Assembly: GCF_017114995.1 (NCBI RefSeq) | Contig: NZ_JABXKL010000032.1 | Coordinates: forward strand, 246,157-310,156 | Reading direction: 5' to 3' | Length of the DNA stretch: 64,000 bases | DNA from: Nostoc sp. NMS9 | Lineage (GTDB): Bacteria > Cyanobacteriota > Cyanobacteriia > Cyanobacteriales > Nostocaceae | In this document: piece after piece, positions 53,077-63,000 of the stretch | Layout: each line of letters opens with the position of its first letter | Position numbering within the stretch: position 1 is the stretch's first letter | Position numbers and translations under genes: made by a program | The notes under the pieces: generated by a model | What the model was told of the DNA's origin: nothing | What the model saw: the letters and a program-made list of their open reading frames with translations, nothing else | Database searches by the model: none

Positions 53077-54072
53077 ATGCAACAGCCTATGTTTGATGTG
53101 TTTCTTGCTCACAATAGTCTGGATAAACCAGAAGTTCAAGTCATTGCAGCAGCCTTGAGACAGCGTAATTTAGAACCGTGGATAGACGATGAGCAAATTC
53201 GACCAGGACGACCATTTCAAGATGAAATCCAACAGGCGATTCCACTAGTTAAATCTGCTGCTATCTTCTTTGGTGTGCGTGGTTTAGGACGTTGGCAAAG
53301 TTGGGAATTGAGATCCCTAATTAATCAGTGTGTCAAAAGAAATATTCCTGTAATTCCTGTCTTGCTTCCTGGTGTTGATCAACTGCCTGAAAACTTACTT
53401 TTTTTGGAAGAATTTAGATGGGTCTGTTTCTCTGAAAGCATTGGTGATGAGCGTGCTTTATCTTTATTGGAATGGGGTATTACTGGGATAAAGCCAGGGA
53501 GACAGCCAAAAAATATATCAAACCAAGAACCAGCAACTACCCAGTCTCAATCTATTCAAACAGATAACCTATCCTCGGAAAAAGGCATAGACTACACCAG
53601 ACTACGCAACCTACTAGCAGCAAAAAACTGGAAGGAAGCCGACGAAGAAACCTATCGGGTGATAATTCAAGCTGTAGGCAGAAAAAATGGCGACTGGTTT
53701 GAGAAAGACGAACTCTTAAATTTTCCTTGCACTGACTTACGCACAATTGACCGCTTGTGGGTAAAATACAGCAATGGACACTTTGGCTTCAGCGTCCAGA
53801 AGGATATTTACTTGAGCGTTGGCGGTAAAGCTGACGACAACTATTACGAAAAAGCCTGGGAGAAGTTTGGCGATCGCGTAGGATGGAGAGTGAATAGTAG
53901 TTGGATAATGTGGGAGAACGTAAATTTTGACACCTCAGCACTTAAGGGACACCTCCCCGTGTTAAGCGGTAGGAGGAAGAGGTTGTTTGTGGTTGGGTTA
54001 GGGGAGTTGTGTGGGGTGGTGGTGTGGTTGGGGTGGGTTCTCTTCTCTCGCATCGAGACTTGTAAACTGTAA
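53077..54072 (+). CDS. TIR-domain protein with C-terminal GUN4 domain
   Basis: A 331-residue protein. The TIR domain (residues 4-130) reads FDVFLAHNSLDKPEV, PWIDDEQIRPGRPF, IPLVKSAAIFFGVRG, then W75-x-E77 region SWELRS, where E77 fits the catalytic Glu of NAD-consuming TIRs. A Ser/Gln-rich linker follows. GUN4 covers about 163-300: LLAAKNWKEADEET, FPCTDLRTIDRLWVKYSNG, HFGFSVQKDIY. The tail ends FSRIETCKL after a Gly/Val/Trp-rich low-complexity stretch. The same GUN4 motif occurs in the caspase protein at 38094. A death effector controlled by a tetrapyrrole-binding fold is inferred. It forms an operon with the 163-aa gene. Confidence 0.9.
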   Translation: MQQPMFDVFLAHNSLDKPEVQVIAAALRQRNLEPWIDDEQIRPGRPFQDEIQQAIPLVKSAAIFFGVRGLGRWQSWELRSLINQCVKRNIPVIPVLLPGVDQLPENLLFLEEFRWVCFSESIGDERALSLLEWGITGIKPGRQPKNISNQEPATTQSQSIQTDNLSSEKGIDYTRLRNLLAAKNWKEADEETYRVIIQAVGRKNGDWFEKDELLNFPCTDLRTIDRLWVKYSNGHFGFSVQKDIYLSVGGKADDNYYEKAWEKFGDRVGWRVNSSWIMWENVNFDTSALKGHLPVLSGRRKRLFVVGLGELCGVVVWLGWVLFSRIETCKL

Positions 54073-54118
54073 CACGCCCTGACGGGAAGTCAAAAGTCAA
54101 AAGTCAAAAGTCAAAGGT

Positions 54119-54300
54119 TTATTTTCCTAGGTTTGCTTTAGTCGTTACAATTGATTTGGCAATAATTTTAATTAATTGTTCACACTCATCTAAAATATTT
54201 CTAACTTGTGCCTCACTCATCATTTCTGATTTAATTAACAGCTTCAACCAGTATTTTGTTTCTTTTGCTTCTTTCAGAGCTAAAGTATACCAAAACTCAA
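54119..54300 (-). pseudogene. Truncated four-helix-bundle (23S rRNA IVS-type) protein remnant
   Basis: The minus-strand frame translates as FWYTLALKEAKETKYWLKLL, IKSEMMSEAQVRNILDECEQ and LIKIIAKSIVTTK, the C-terminal half of the small four-helix-bundle family. The N-terminal half is missing: upstream codons are AAAGTCA-type heptamer repeats. The same heptamers lie inverted at the other end (54088-54116), and the flanks carry matching CCCTGACGGGAAG and CTTCCCTAACGGGG words. Any product from the GTG-like starts within the repeat is doubtful. Confidence 0.6.
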
Positions 54301-54392
54301 TTATTATTTTTGACTTTTGACTTTTGACTTTTGACTTCCCTAACGGGGCTGTAGCGATGGTTGCACTTACCAACAAACTTTAGTCATCAATG

Positions 54393-54560
54393 TTACAATG
54401 TTGACTCTTAAGGTTACAGCATAAAGCCTTAGAGCTAGAACATAAAGCCTTAAACTTACAACATTAAGGCTTCAGGTTATAAATTTAAGCCTTCATGTTA
54501 CAACATTAAGCCTTAGAGCTAGAACATAAAGGCTTAAGGTTACAACATTAAGGCTTAAAG
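54393..54560. repeat. Array of eight approximately 21-bp units
   Basis: Eight units of 20-22 bp (mean 21) follow the consensus TTACAACATTAAGGCTTAAGG. The central heptamer alternates between AAGGCTT and its complement AAGCCTT. Units 2-3 and 6-7 form a matching pair (ending AGAGC then starting TAGAACATAAAG), so part of the array arose by duplication of a four-unit block. It lies in a 440-bp gap between two broken genes. No ORF runs through it. Confidence 0.8.
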
Positions 54561-54811
54561 TTAAAGCGATCGCTGATAGCGGTTCTCAATTGCATGGAAT
54601 ACAGACTATTCGTAGGGGCACAGCAATGCTGTGCTCTATTGTCTATTGCTTAAACATAATATTATTTGGCTGAAAATCAACCTTTGATGATTAAATTCCG
54701 AGAAATCACGGGCATAAATAAAAACTTTTACTAAAAAAATGCGCTTTTTGCTGAACCAGAATCCAGGCTAATTGAGGCAAAATAGCTGTGTAAAGCTTTT
54801 AAAAGTGTAAA

Positions 54812-55210
54812 ATGATGACTCGAAGAAAACGTAGTTCCCGGATTTTATAAAAAGCTGAATTTAGAGTTGCCGGGCTGAAAGCTATCGATCCAAAGATCAA
54901 TTTGGATGATACTTACAACTTGCAAAACCTGACTCAATTAATAGACAATTTTCACAATATGCTTGATGAGTATAACGCTGCTATAGCTATGATTGACTCT
55001 TCTAGAAAAAAGCTGGATGAGATGGAAAAAACCTTAAGTCAGGTTTCAGACAAAATGCTGATGGGGGTTGGTTTCAAGTACGGCAAAAACAGCAATGAAT
55101 ATGAACTTGCAGGTGGCGTTAGAGACAGCGAACGTATCCGTAAAAGCAGATTGACACGCTTAAAATCTAACACAGATAAAACATCAGATGAAAATGCAAT
55201 AACTGCCTAG
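54812..55210 (+). pseudogene. Hypothetical gene interrupted by an in-frame stop
   Basis: From the double ATG at 54812 the frame reads MMTRRKRSSRIL, then TAA at 54848-54850, then continues in the same frame KAEFRVAGLKAIDPKINLDD, LTQLIDNFHNMLDEYNAAIA, LSQVSDKMLMGVGFKYGKNS and so on to 55210. I recall intact relatives with EKAEFR at this junction, so one change of GAA to TAA would explain the break. It is a helical, coiled-coil-like protein of unknown role. Re-initiation at a TTG at 54902 would give only the last 102 residues. Confidence 0.7.
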
Positions 55211-55472
55211 TACCGCTACGCGGAAGTCAAAAGTCAAAAGTTAACACTGAGCGACTTGCCTTGAGCGCAGCCGAAAGGAGTCGAAGTGTCAAAAGTCAAA
55301 AGGCTTATAGAATGTGCTTTTAACTCTTTTAGAATGGTATCTGTGAAAATTAAAGGTGTCCATATCCCGGACTTATTTGAAAAGTCGGGGATCTATTTCA
55401 TCACGAATGATTCAGGACTCCTATATAATAAGACTTTGCATTAACCTAGAACTTCCGAAATCTTAAAATTGA

Positions 55473-56369
55473 ATGACCAGATTTATCCATGATAAATTCG
55501 CCAAGGACTATCTAGAAGAACTACTAAAAGATTACGGAGAAGTTAAAGCATCAGAAAAAGTATCAGGAGAAATTAAAGAAATAGATGTTTTATTCACTCC
55601 TGCCAAACAGCAAAGTTATAATATACAAATACTGGGTTTGCTAGGAAGATTTGCTGAACAGCCTGCAATTATAGAGCCATACCGCAATCCAGCTTCTACT
55701 GATGAAATCTGCGACTGTATTCTAAAATTATTAGAAATAAAGGCTCTCCTGCGACGAGAAGCTAAGGCAAATAAAACTAAACTTCAGGATTTAGAAATTC
55801 CAAAATTGTGGGTTCTTACTCCAACAATCTCTGAAACTAGATTGTCTAGCTTTGGAACTATGCAAAAAACAGGTTGGTTATCAGGAGTGCATTTTCTCCC
55901 AGATGCCTTGCGAACAGCAATTGTAGCGATACACCAACTACCCCAAACACCAGAGACATTATGGTTGAGGCTTTTAGGAAGGGGAAATGTGCAGTCACAA
56001 GCGATTATCGAGTTGCAAGCGTTACCATTAAATCATCCATACCAGAAACAAACTCTTGAATTAGTTTACAACTTGCGCGAAAACTTGAGAGTAAACCAAG
56101 AATTAGAAGCAGATGATAGGGAGTTGATTATGCGACTAGAACCACTTTATCAAAGAGACAGGGAACAAGCCAAAGAAGAAGGAAGGCAAGAAGGAAAACA
56201 AGACTTAATACTGCGTCTACTAAATCGCCGTATTAGTGAAATTGATGCATCATTAATCGGGCGAATTAAAGGTTTATCGATTGAACAATTAGAGAATTTA
56301 GGAGAGGCATTGCTAGATTTTTCTAGTGTTGCTGATTTAGAAACTTGGTTAAACCAACAATCAATCTAA
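55473..56369 (+). CDS. DUF4351 / Rpn-type PD-(D/E)XK nuclease-like protein
   Basis: A 298-residue protein. The N-terminal part has the restriction-endonuclease-like core HDKFAKDYLEELLKDYGEV, then GEIKEIDVLFTP and YNIQILGLLGRF. Residues about 225-298 are the DUF4351 tail: REQAKEEGRQEGKQDLILRL, LNRRISEIDASLIGRIKGLS, EQLENLGEALLDFSS. Such proteins are abundant in cyanobacteria, related to transposon-derived Rpn nucleases of uncertain role. The 3' part is repeated in tandem directly downstream. Confidence 0.85.
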   Translation: MTRFIHDKFAKDYLEELLKDYGEVKASEKVSGEIKEIDVLFTPAKQQSYNIQILGLLGRFAEQPAIIEPYRNPASTDEICDCILKLLEIKALLRREAKANKTKLQDLEIPKLWVLTPTISETRLSSFGTMQKTGWLSGVHFLPDALRTAIVAIHQLPQTPETLWLRLLGRGNVQSQAIIELQALPLNHPYQKQTLELVYNLRENLRVNQELEADDRELIMRLEPLYQRDREQAKEEGRQEGKQDLILRLLNRRISEIDASLIGRIKGLSIEQLENLGEALLDFSSVADLETWLNQQSI

Positions 56370-56396
56370 TTCATTTCGATTGATAAAGAGTTAATT

Positions 56397-56636
56397 ATGC
56401 GACTAGAACCACTTTATCAAAGAGGCAGAGAACAAGCTATACAAGAAGGAAATAAACAAGGAGAACAACGTCTAGTTATACGTCAACTCAATCGCCGTAT
56501 TGGTGAGATGGATATGTCACTAATCGAGCGAATTCAAGGCTTATCGATTGAACAATTAGAGAATTTAGGAGAAGCATTGCTAGACTTTTCTAGTGTTGCT
56601 GATTTAGAAACTTGGTTAAACCAACAATCAATCTAA
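56397..56636 (+). pseudogene. Tandem partial copy of the DUF4351 gene 3' end
   Basis: The frame from 56397 (MRLEPLYQRGREQAIQEGNK) through the same C-terminal end (FSSVADLETWLNQQSI) repeats the last 79 residues of the upstream gene with about 20 differences. The duplication begins before the ATG (AAAGAGTTAATTATGCG versus AGGGAGTTGATTATGCG). It lacks the nuclease-like part. It could be translated as a stand-alone DUF4351 tail but is more probably a duplicated fragment. Confidence 0.8.
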
Positions 56637-56652
56637 TTCATTATTACTAGAC

Positions 56653-56783
56653 CTGGCGACTAGAAGTCACGGCTATACAGACAAAACCCACCTCCGTGGG
56701 TTAAAAATCCTTGATTTCCTCTTAGTCCACGGAGGTGGACTTTGTTTGTGTAGTAGCGAATTCTATTCGCCTAATACTTTTGA
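56653..56783 (+). repeat. Dyad hairpin repeat, copy B
   Basis: The left half holds GCGACT-AGA-AGTC and CCCAC-CTCC-GTGGG hairpins; the right half holds GTCCAC-GGAG-GTGGAC and GCGAAT-TCT-ATTCGC hairpins. The halves are inverted copies of each other. Stem bases differ from copies A and C by paired changes while the loops (CTCC/GGAG, TCT/AGA) stay the same. Confidence 0.8.
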
Positions 56784-56916
56784 AACTATACCTTCAGTAT
56801 AAAAAAAACTTGCTAATAACCGATTACCAGTAAGGCTTTCAGTAATAAAAGTAAGCTAAACTTTTATAGCCAAGTATTGCCTAAAAATATTTCATAATTG
56901 AAGGGAGAAAATCCCA

Positions 56917-59592
56917 ATGGAGAACATAAAAATGCTGGAATCATATCGTAAACACGTTGCTGAAAGAGCAGCACTCGGTATTCCCCCTTTACCATTGGAT
57001 GCGAAACAAACCTCAGAATTATGTGAATTACTGAAAAATCCGCCCAAGGGTCAAGAGGATATATTATTACATCTATTGAGCGATCGCGTTTCTCCTGGTG
57101 TCGATCCAGCAGCTTATGTCAAAGCTGGATTTCTCACCGCCATTGCTAAAAAAGAAATCACCAGTCCCTTGATTTCGCGCATAGAAGCGGTGCAATTGTT
57201 AGGGACGATGATAGGTGGTTACAACGTGCAAGCTTTAATCGATTTGCTGCAATGGCCCACCGTATCCCTCTCAGACTCATCTGAAACACCTCTAGTGATG
57301 GGCGGACAAGGAAAGGAACCCATCGCCGCCTACGCCGCCAACGCCTTAAGCAAAATCCTCTTAGTGTATGACGCTTACCACGATGTTTTAGAGTTGTCTA
57401 AAACCAATCCTTTCGCCAAGCGGGTGATTGACTCTTGGGCGGAAGCTGAATGGTTTACCCTTCGCCCTACACTAAGAGAAGCGATTACTGTCACCGTTTT
57501 TAAAGTTCCTGGAGAAACCAATACCGACGATTTATCGCCCGCCCAAAGCGCCACAACTCGCCCAGATATTCCCTTACACGCCTTAGTGATGTTAGAGTCA
57601 CGGCAACCGGGAAGTTTGAAAACCATTGCCGAACTGAAGAAAAAAGGGCATCCTGTAGCTTACGTGGGAGATGTAGTTGGTACTGGTTCCTCGCGGAAAT
57701 CTGCCATCAACTCGGTATTGTGGCACATGGGAAATGATATACCTTTTGTGCCAAACAAACGCGCTGGGGGTTATGTTTTAGGTGGTGCGATCGCGCCTAT
57801 TTTCTTTAACACAGCAGAAGATGCCGGTGCTTTGCCTATTCAGTGCGATGTCACCAAACTAGAAACCGGCATGGTAATTACCATCCATCCTTACAAAGGC
57901 GAAATCACAAACGAAGCAGGCGAAGTCATTTCCACCTTTGCCCTCAAACCTGACACCATCCTCGATGAAGTTCGTGCAGGTGGACGCATCCCCCTACTTA
58001 TCGGACGTACCCTCACAGACAAAACCCGTCTTGCACTTGGTTTAGAACCCAGCACAGTTTTCACTCGTCCTCAGCAAGCCCTTGATACAGGCAAAGGCTA
58101 CAGCCTAGGACAGAAAATGGTAGGTAAAGCTTGCGGATTACCTGGTGTGCGTCCCGGCACATCCTGCGAACCAATCATCACTACCGTTGGTTCCCAGGAT
58201 ACCACAGGCCCCATGACCCGCGATGAATTGAAAGAACTCGCCTGTCTTGGTTTCAGTGCAGACTTAGTGATTCAGAGTTTCTGCCATACTGCTGCTTATC
58301 CCAAACCAGTAGACATCAAAACCCATCACGAACTCCCTGATTTCTTTGCTTCTCGTGGCGGTGTCGCCCTCCGTCCCGGTGATGGTATTATCCACTCTTG
58401 GTTAAACCGGATGCTGCTACCCGACACCGTGGGAACTGGCGGCGACTCTCACACCCGCTTCCCCTTGGGTATTTCCTTTCCCGCCGGTTCTGGATTAGTG
58501 GCGTTTGCAGCAGCTTTGGGTGTCATGCCTTTAGATATGCCAGAGTCAGTATTGGTAAGATTTAAAGGTGAATTGCAACCAGGTATCACCCTGCGGGATG
58601 TTGTGAACGCCATTCCCTACGTGGCAATTCAAAAAGGTTTGCTGACAGCAGAGAAGCAGAATAAGAAAAACGTTTTCTCCGGGCGAATTTTGGAAATAGA
58701 AGGTTTGCCTGATTTAAAAGTTGAACAAGCATTTGAACTCACCGATGCTAGTGCCGAACGTTCTTGTGCCGGATGCACAATTAAGCTGAGTGTAGAGACA
58801 ATTTCGGAATATCTGCGTTCTAACGTAGCACTGCTGAAAAATATGATCGCACGGGCCTATCATGATCCGCGTACCATGCTGCGCCGTGTGGCAAAGATGG
58901 AAGAATGGTTAGCAAATCCCGTGTTATTAGAAGGCGATACCGATGCCGAGTATGCCGAAATAATTGAAATTGATTTGAACGAAATCAAAGAACCAATTGT
59001 TGCTGCTCCCAATGACCCCGATAATGTTAAGTTATTATCGGAAGTTGCTAACGATCCAGTGCAAGAAGTATTCGTCGGTTCTTGTATGACGAATATTGGT
59101 CATTATCGGGCAACAGCAAAAGTTTTGGAAGGCGCAGGTGAAGTGAAAACTCGCTTGTGGATAGCACCACCAACGCGCATGGATGAACACCAATTAAAAG
59201 AAGAAGGTGTATATAGCGTTTTTGGGGCTGCGGGTGCGCGTACAGAAATGCCAGGATGCAGCTTGTGCATGGGTAATCAGGCGCGAGTTGCTGATGGCAC
59301 AACAGTGTTTTCTACCTCTACCCGCAACTTTAATAATCGCATGGGTAAAGATGCGCGAGTGTATCTTGGTTCAGCAGAATTAGCCGCAGTTTGTGCGCTG
59401 CTGGGGCGGCTTCCCACAGTGCAGGAATATTTGGATATTGTGGCGAGTCGAATTCATCCTTTTGCAGATGATTTGTATCGGTATTTGAACTTTGATAAAA
59501 TCGTCGGCTTTGAGGATGAAGGGCGCGTGATTCCGTTGGAAGAAATGCCGAGCATTGAGAATATTTTGGGTATGCCTACCGCAGCAAAGTAG
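56917..59592 (+). CDS. acnB: Bifunctional aconitate hydratase 2 / 2-methylisocitrate dehydratase
   Basis: An 891-residue aconitase B. The N-terminal HEAT-like region (residues about 1-160) and swivel domain ([30 protein letters not shown]) precede the catalytic part, as is specific to AcnB. The 4Fe-4S cluster Cys are in [17 protein letters not shown] and [16 protein letters not shown]. It isomerises citrate to isocitrate in the cyanobacterial TCA branch that supplies 2-oxoglutarate for nitrogen assimilation. AAGGGAG precedes the ATG by about 11 bases. The gene is monocistronic. Confidence 0.96.
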   Translation: MENIKMLESYRKHVAERAALGIPPLPLDAKQTSELCELLKNPPKGQEDILLHLLSDRVSPGVDPAAYVKAGFLTAIAKKEITSPLISRIEAVQLLGTMIGGYNVQALIDLLQWPTVSLSDSSETPLVMGGQGKEPIAAYAANALSKILLVYDAYHDVLELSKTNPFAKRVIDSWAEAEWFTLRPTLREAITVTVFKVPGETNTDDLSPAQSATTRPDIPLHALVMLESRQPGSLKTIAELKKKGHPVAYVGDVVGTGSSRKSAINSVLWHMGNDIPFVPNKRAGGYVLGGAIAPIFFNTAEDAGALPIQCDVTKLETGMVITIHPYKGEITNEAGEVISTFALKPDTILDEVRAGGRIPLLIGRTLTDKTRLALGLEPSTVFTRPQQALDTGKGYSLGQKMVGKACGLPGVRPGTSCEPIITTVGSQDTTGPMTRDELKELACLGFSADLVIQSFCHTAAYPKPVDIKTHHELPDFFASRGGVALRPGDGIIHSWLNRMLLPDTVGTGGDSHTRFPLGISFPAGSGLVAFAAALGVMPLDMPESVLVRFKGELQPGITLRDVVNAIPYVAIQKGLLTAEKQNKKNVFSGRILEIEGLPDLKVEQAFELTDASAERSCAGCTIKLSVETISEYLRSNVALLKNMIARAYHDPRTMLRRVAKMEEWLANPVLLEGDTDAEYAEIIEIDLNEIKEPIVAAPNDPDNVKLLSEVANDPVQEVFVGSCMTNIGHYRATAKVLEGAGEVKTRLWIAPPTRMDEHQLKEEGVYSVFGAAGARTEMPGCSLCMGNQARVADGTTVFSTSTRNFNNRMGKDARVYLGSAELAAVCALLGRLPTVQEYLDIVASRIHPFADDLYRYLNFDKIVGFEDEGRVIPLEEMPSIENILGMPTAAK

Positions 59593-59734
59593 GTAATTGT
59601 ATCAAACGGGGATTTTTATAGATCCGCTGCCTGTCTAAACTTAAGAAAGAGTTCACTGAAGTGAAATAGTGTTATTTTTAGAGTAGGGCTTTTGCCCTCT
59701 CTATCTCTTTCTTTTTATCTGATTTATTTTATTC

Positions 59735-59947
59735 ATGCCATTAATGTTTGATGATGAAAGAAGTCAGTATCTTTGATTTAATATTGGTTATAAAAAAGGG
59801 AAAAGACTTAAAGGGATTTCCGTTTATATCCGCATTAAGAATGAAAAGATTTACATTGAGGAAAATTATACGAAGGAAGATATGGCAACAGAGTTAATGC
59901 AGTTAGGTGTTCCAGCTAGTGATATTGTATTGGCATTCAGCCTTTAG
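59735..59947 (+). pseudogene. XisI-family remnant with an in-frame stop
   Basis: The frame from an ATG at 59735 reads LMFDDERSQYL, a TGA at 59774-59776, then [40 protein letters not shown] and [15 protein letters not shown] before the TAG at 59945. This is the second half of XisI, the fdxN-element excision controlling factor family; intact relatives usually have Trp or Leu at the stop position. The first third of the protein is absent, and no XisH partner is nearby. The rest of the gap 59593-60025 contains nothing recognisable. Confidence 0.7.
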
Positions 59948-60025
59948 AGATGAGGAAACTTACTGAGTTTGCTGTAACTTAAATTTCAAGATTATAAAGG
60001 ATTTGATCGCAATGAATTATTAATT

Positions 60026-63000
60026 TCACCAAGTCTCTCGATCGCCTTCTGGTAATTGTAAATTGAGTATTAAAGAAAAAGTTTGTAATCTTTCTAATGT
60101 TCTTATAACAGGTTCATTTAATCTTTGAGAAGCACAATGGATATGAAAAGAAGAAACGTTGCCTTTAATCCAAGGAGATGCTGCATCTAAGTCTTCAGAT
60201 AAAGCGACTAAATCTGCTTGGGTGACTATTAAATCTCCTAATAATCTTGGATCTATTTTAGGTAGTTTAAATCCTAGCGGTGTAAGTTTTTGTAATCTTG
60301 TTAAAATTGTGGCTACTGGTTTTTTGAGCGACATGGAAACTCGTAAAATATGAATTAAACTAATTTCATTTTCTAACCAAGGCTCATTTTGATCGAGGTC
60401 TTGGGATAGGGTAATAATATCATCTTGATTGGCAGTAAAATAATCTAAAAGTTCTGAATTAGTTTCTGGAACTTCTATTCCTAAAGGAATAAATTTTTGT
60501 ACTTGTTTAAGAGTCTCTGCTACAGTTTTGTTAAGCTCAACCGATGCTCGAACGATTTGCCAATTAGGTATCTTTTCTTTAAAGAAAGGAGCATTACTAT
60601 CTAAATTCCGTGAGAAAACAATCATATCTTCTTGAGATGGAATAAAACTACTTAAAATTTCTAGAGATATCTGAGGAACATCTAAACCTAAAGGGACAAA
60701 TCTTTGTAATCTATTGACAATTTCTGTACCAGATTTTTCTAATTTTACTATAGCTTGAATAATATGAAGTGTAAGAACTTTATCGGTCAGCCATTTTCCT
60801 GAAGTAACACGATAGTCACCCTCCAAGTTAAAATCTTCAGATAGTAATTTTAAATCATCGTATGTAACCTTGTAGTTACTTAAAGATTCAGGAATATTTT
60901 TGGGGATTTCAAGACCTGCAACACCCACGGCAAGGAATTTTTGAAATCGTTCTATTGTTTTACCAAGTGCTTCATCAAGCCAATATGCAGAGCGAAGAAT
61001 ATGAATTAGAGAAACTTTTTCTATACGAGGACTTTCTTCAAAAAAATTTTCACACAATATTAATTTATCTATATTAGTTATATTGTCTATATTTTCTGGA
61101 ATTTTCTTCGGTACTTTGACTCCTAAAGGTATATATCTCTGCATGTCTTTTATGAAATCAGAAATTGACATATTTTGCCATCTATACTCAATAATTTCTA
61201 TGTGTGCAGGCTCTAAAAAACCATTGGTCAACCAATCTGTACCCGTTCCATCTTCATAGATACATAAGTAGTCAAAGTCTTCATAAGTGACAACAAAATT
61301 TCCTATATTGTCTATAGACAATTCTGGAATCTCTAGTCCTAATGATGCAAATTTTTGTAAAGATTTTAATATTTCAGCTATTGGTTCATTTAACGAACAA
61401 CTAGCTTCAAGCAAATGAATGAGTAGTGGATTATCTTCATACCAGTTAAATTCTCCATACAATAAATAATGCTCAAGTCTCTGTAAATCTTTTAAAGTTA
61501 GATTGTTTAGATAATCAAACTCAACTTGTTGCAATTCAATTCCTAAAGGGACAAAACAATTTATAATTTTTATAATTCGAGTTACTTCATCTACTAACCA
61601 TTCGTGAAAGTAGTCTGCAATATCTTCATCTTCAACATCAATAAACTCTTCAAATTCCTCATACCAATTAAGATTGAGTAATATATCAAGTAGAGTAACA
61701 TAATTTTCAACTATAGAACTTCTACCATTTTTTTCTGTTGAGCAAAAGCTCAATATTTCTTGAGTTACCTTAATATGCTCAAATAAATCTAGATTTACTT
61801 CTGGTAATTCAAATCCTAAAGGTATAAATTTTTGTAGTTCTCGTAGTGCAAAAGCAATAGATATATCTAGCTTATGAGCTATTTTTAGAATATGAATTGG
61901 TGATACTTTTTGTTTTATCCAAGGACTTTTGCTATTTAGTTTTTCTGAAAGAAGAAATAAATCTTCTTGGTTTAAAATGAAATTATTTAACGATTCTAAA
62001 TTAATTTTAGGTAATTTAAGTCCTAGAGGAGAAAATAGCTTTAATCGCTTATAAATTTTAGCTATTGGTTTATTTAATTGTATAGCTATCCAAGCTAAAT
62101 GACCAATAAATACTTCTTTTTCTAACCAAGGATTTCTCGCATCTAAATTTACAGATAATAAGATTAAATCTTCTGAATTTGCACGAAGATCACCTAAGAT
62201 ACCCACATCAATATTTGGTATTTTTAGTCCTAAATGTGAAAATTTTTGTAATCTTGTGAAGGTTTTAGCTAATGATTCATCTAGTATTAAAGCAGATTGA
62301 ATCAGATGAATGAGAAAGAAAAAATTTGTAAATTTAAGTTCTGTTAATTCTTTGGCTTTTAAGTCAGTAGTCAACAATAAAGCAATAGCATCTCCGGGAC
62401 GTGGTACTGGATAAGATATGAGAGATGAAGAAGATATAAAGTTTTCATTTTTATAATTTTGCCAAATAAGTTCATGATGAGAATGTAATTTTCCATAGAT
62501 TGTATTGTTATATTGTCGTGAATCTAGATATTCTCCTATCTTTTTATCAATAAAAAAACATCCAATTTCCTCAAGATTAATTTTTGTCTGAGGGGATTCG
62601 GAGTAACTAATTTTTACTTTAGTATTTACATAAATGTTATTTTGAATCAAAAAATTTACAATATGTTCAGCCACATAAACTTCTGATTTTTCCAGTTCCC
62701 ATAACCATTCCATAGATAAAGAAGACCAGCTAAACAAAGATTCCCAACCTTTAATCAATTCCTCTTTAGCCCAATTTTTATCCCAATCGACAATCTTCTT
62801 ACGGTCTACTGTTAACTTAGGACGACGGCAACGAGACAGATTAACAACAATACAGGGATGTGTTTCTTCAGTTACCAAACCATCAGATAAAATACGTCCT
62901 TTTTCTGTAATCCACCATAAATCCGGATGATTAGCATTAATAAAACAATCATCAGAAAGTTCGGGATGTCGTAATTGCCCTGATTGCCAAATTTCTTGCT

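Noticed and set aside
54119..54376. Evidence of a diversity-generating retroelement (four-helix accessory protein)
   Set aside because: Only half of a four-helix protein is present; no reverse transcriptase, template repeat or variable repeat was seen.
54393..54560. Possible CRISPR array
   Set aside because: The units are contiguous with no unique spacers and vary internally, so this is a tandem minisatellite.
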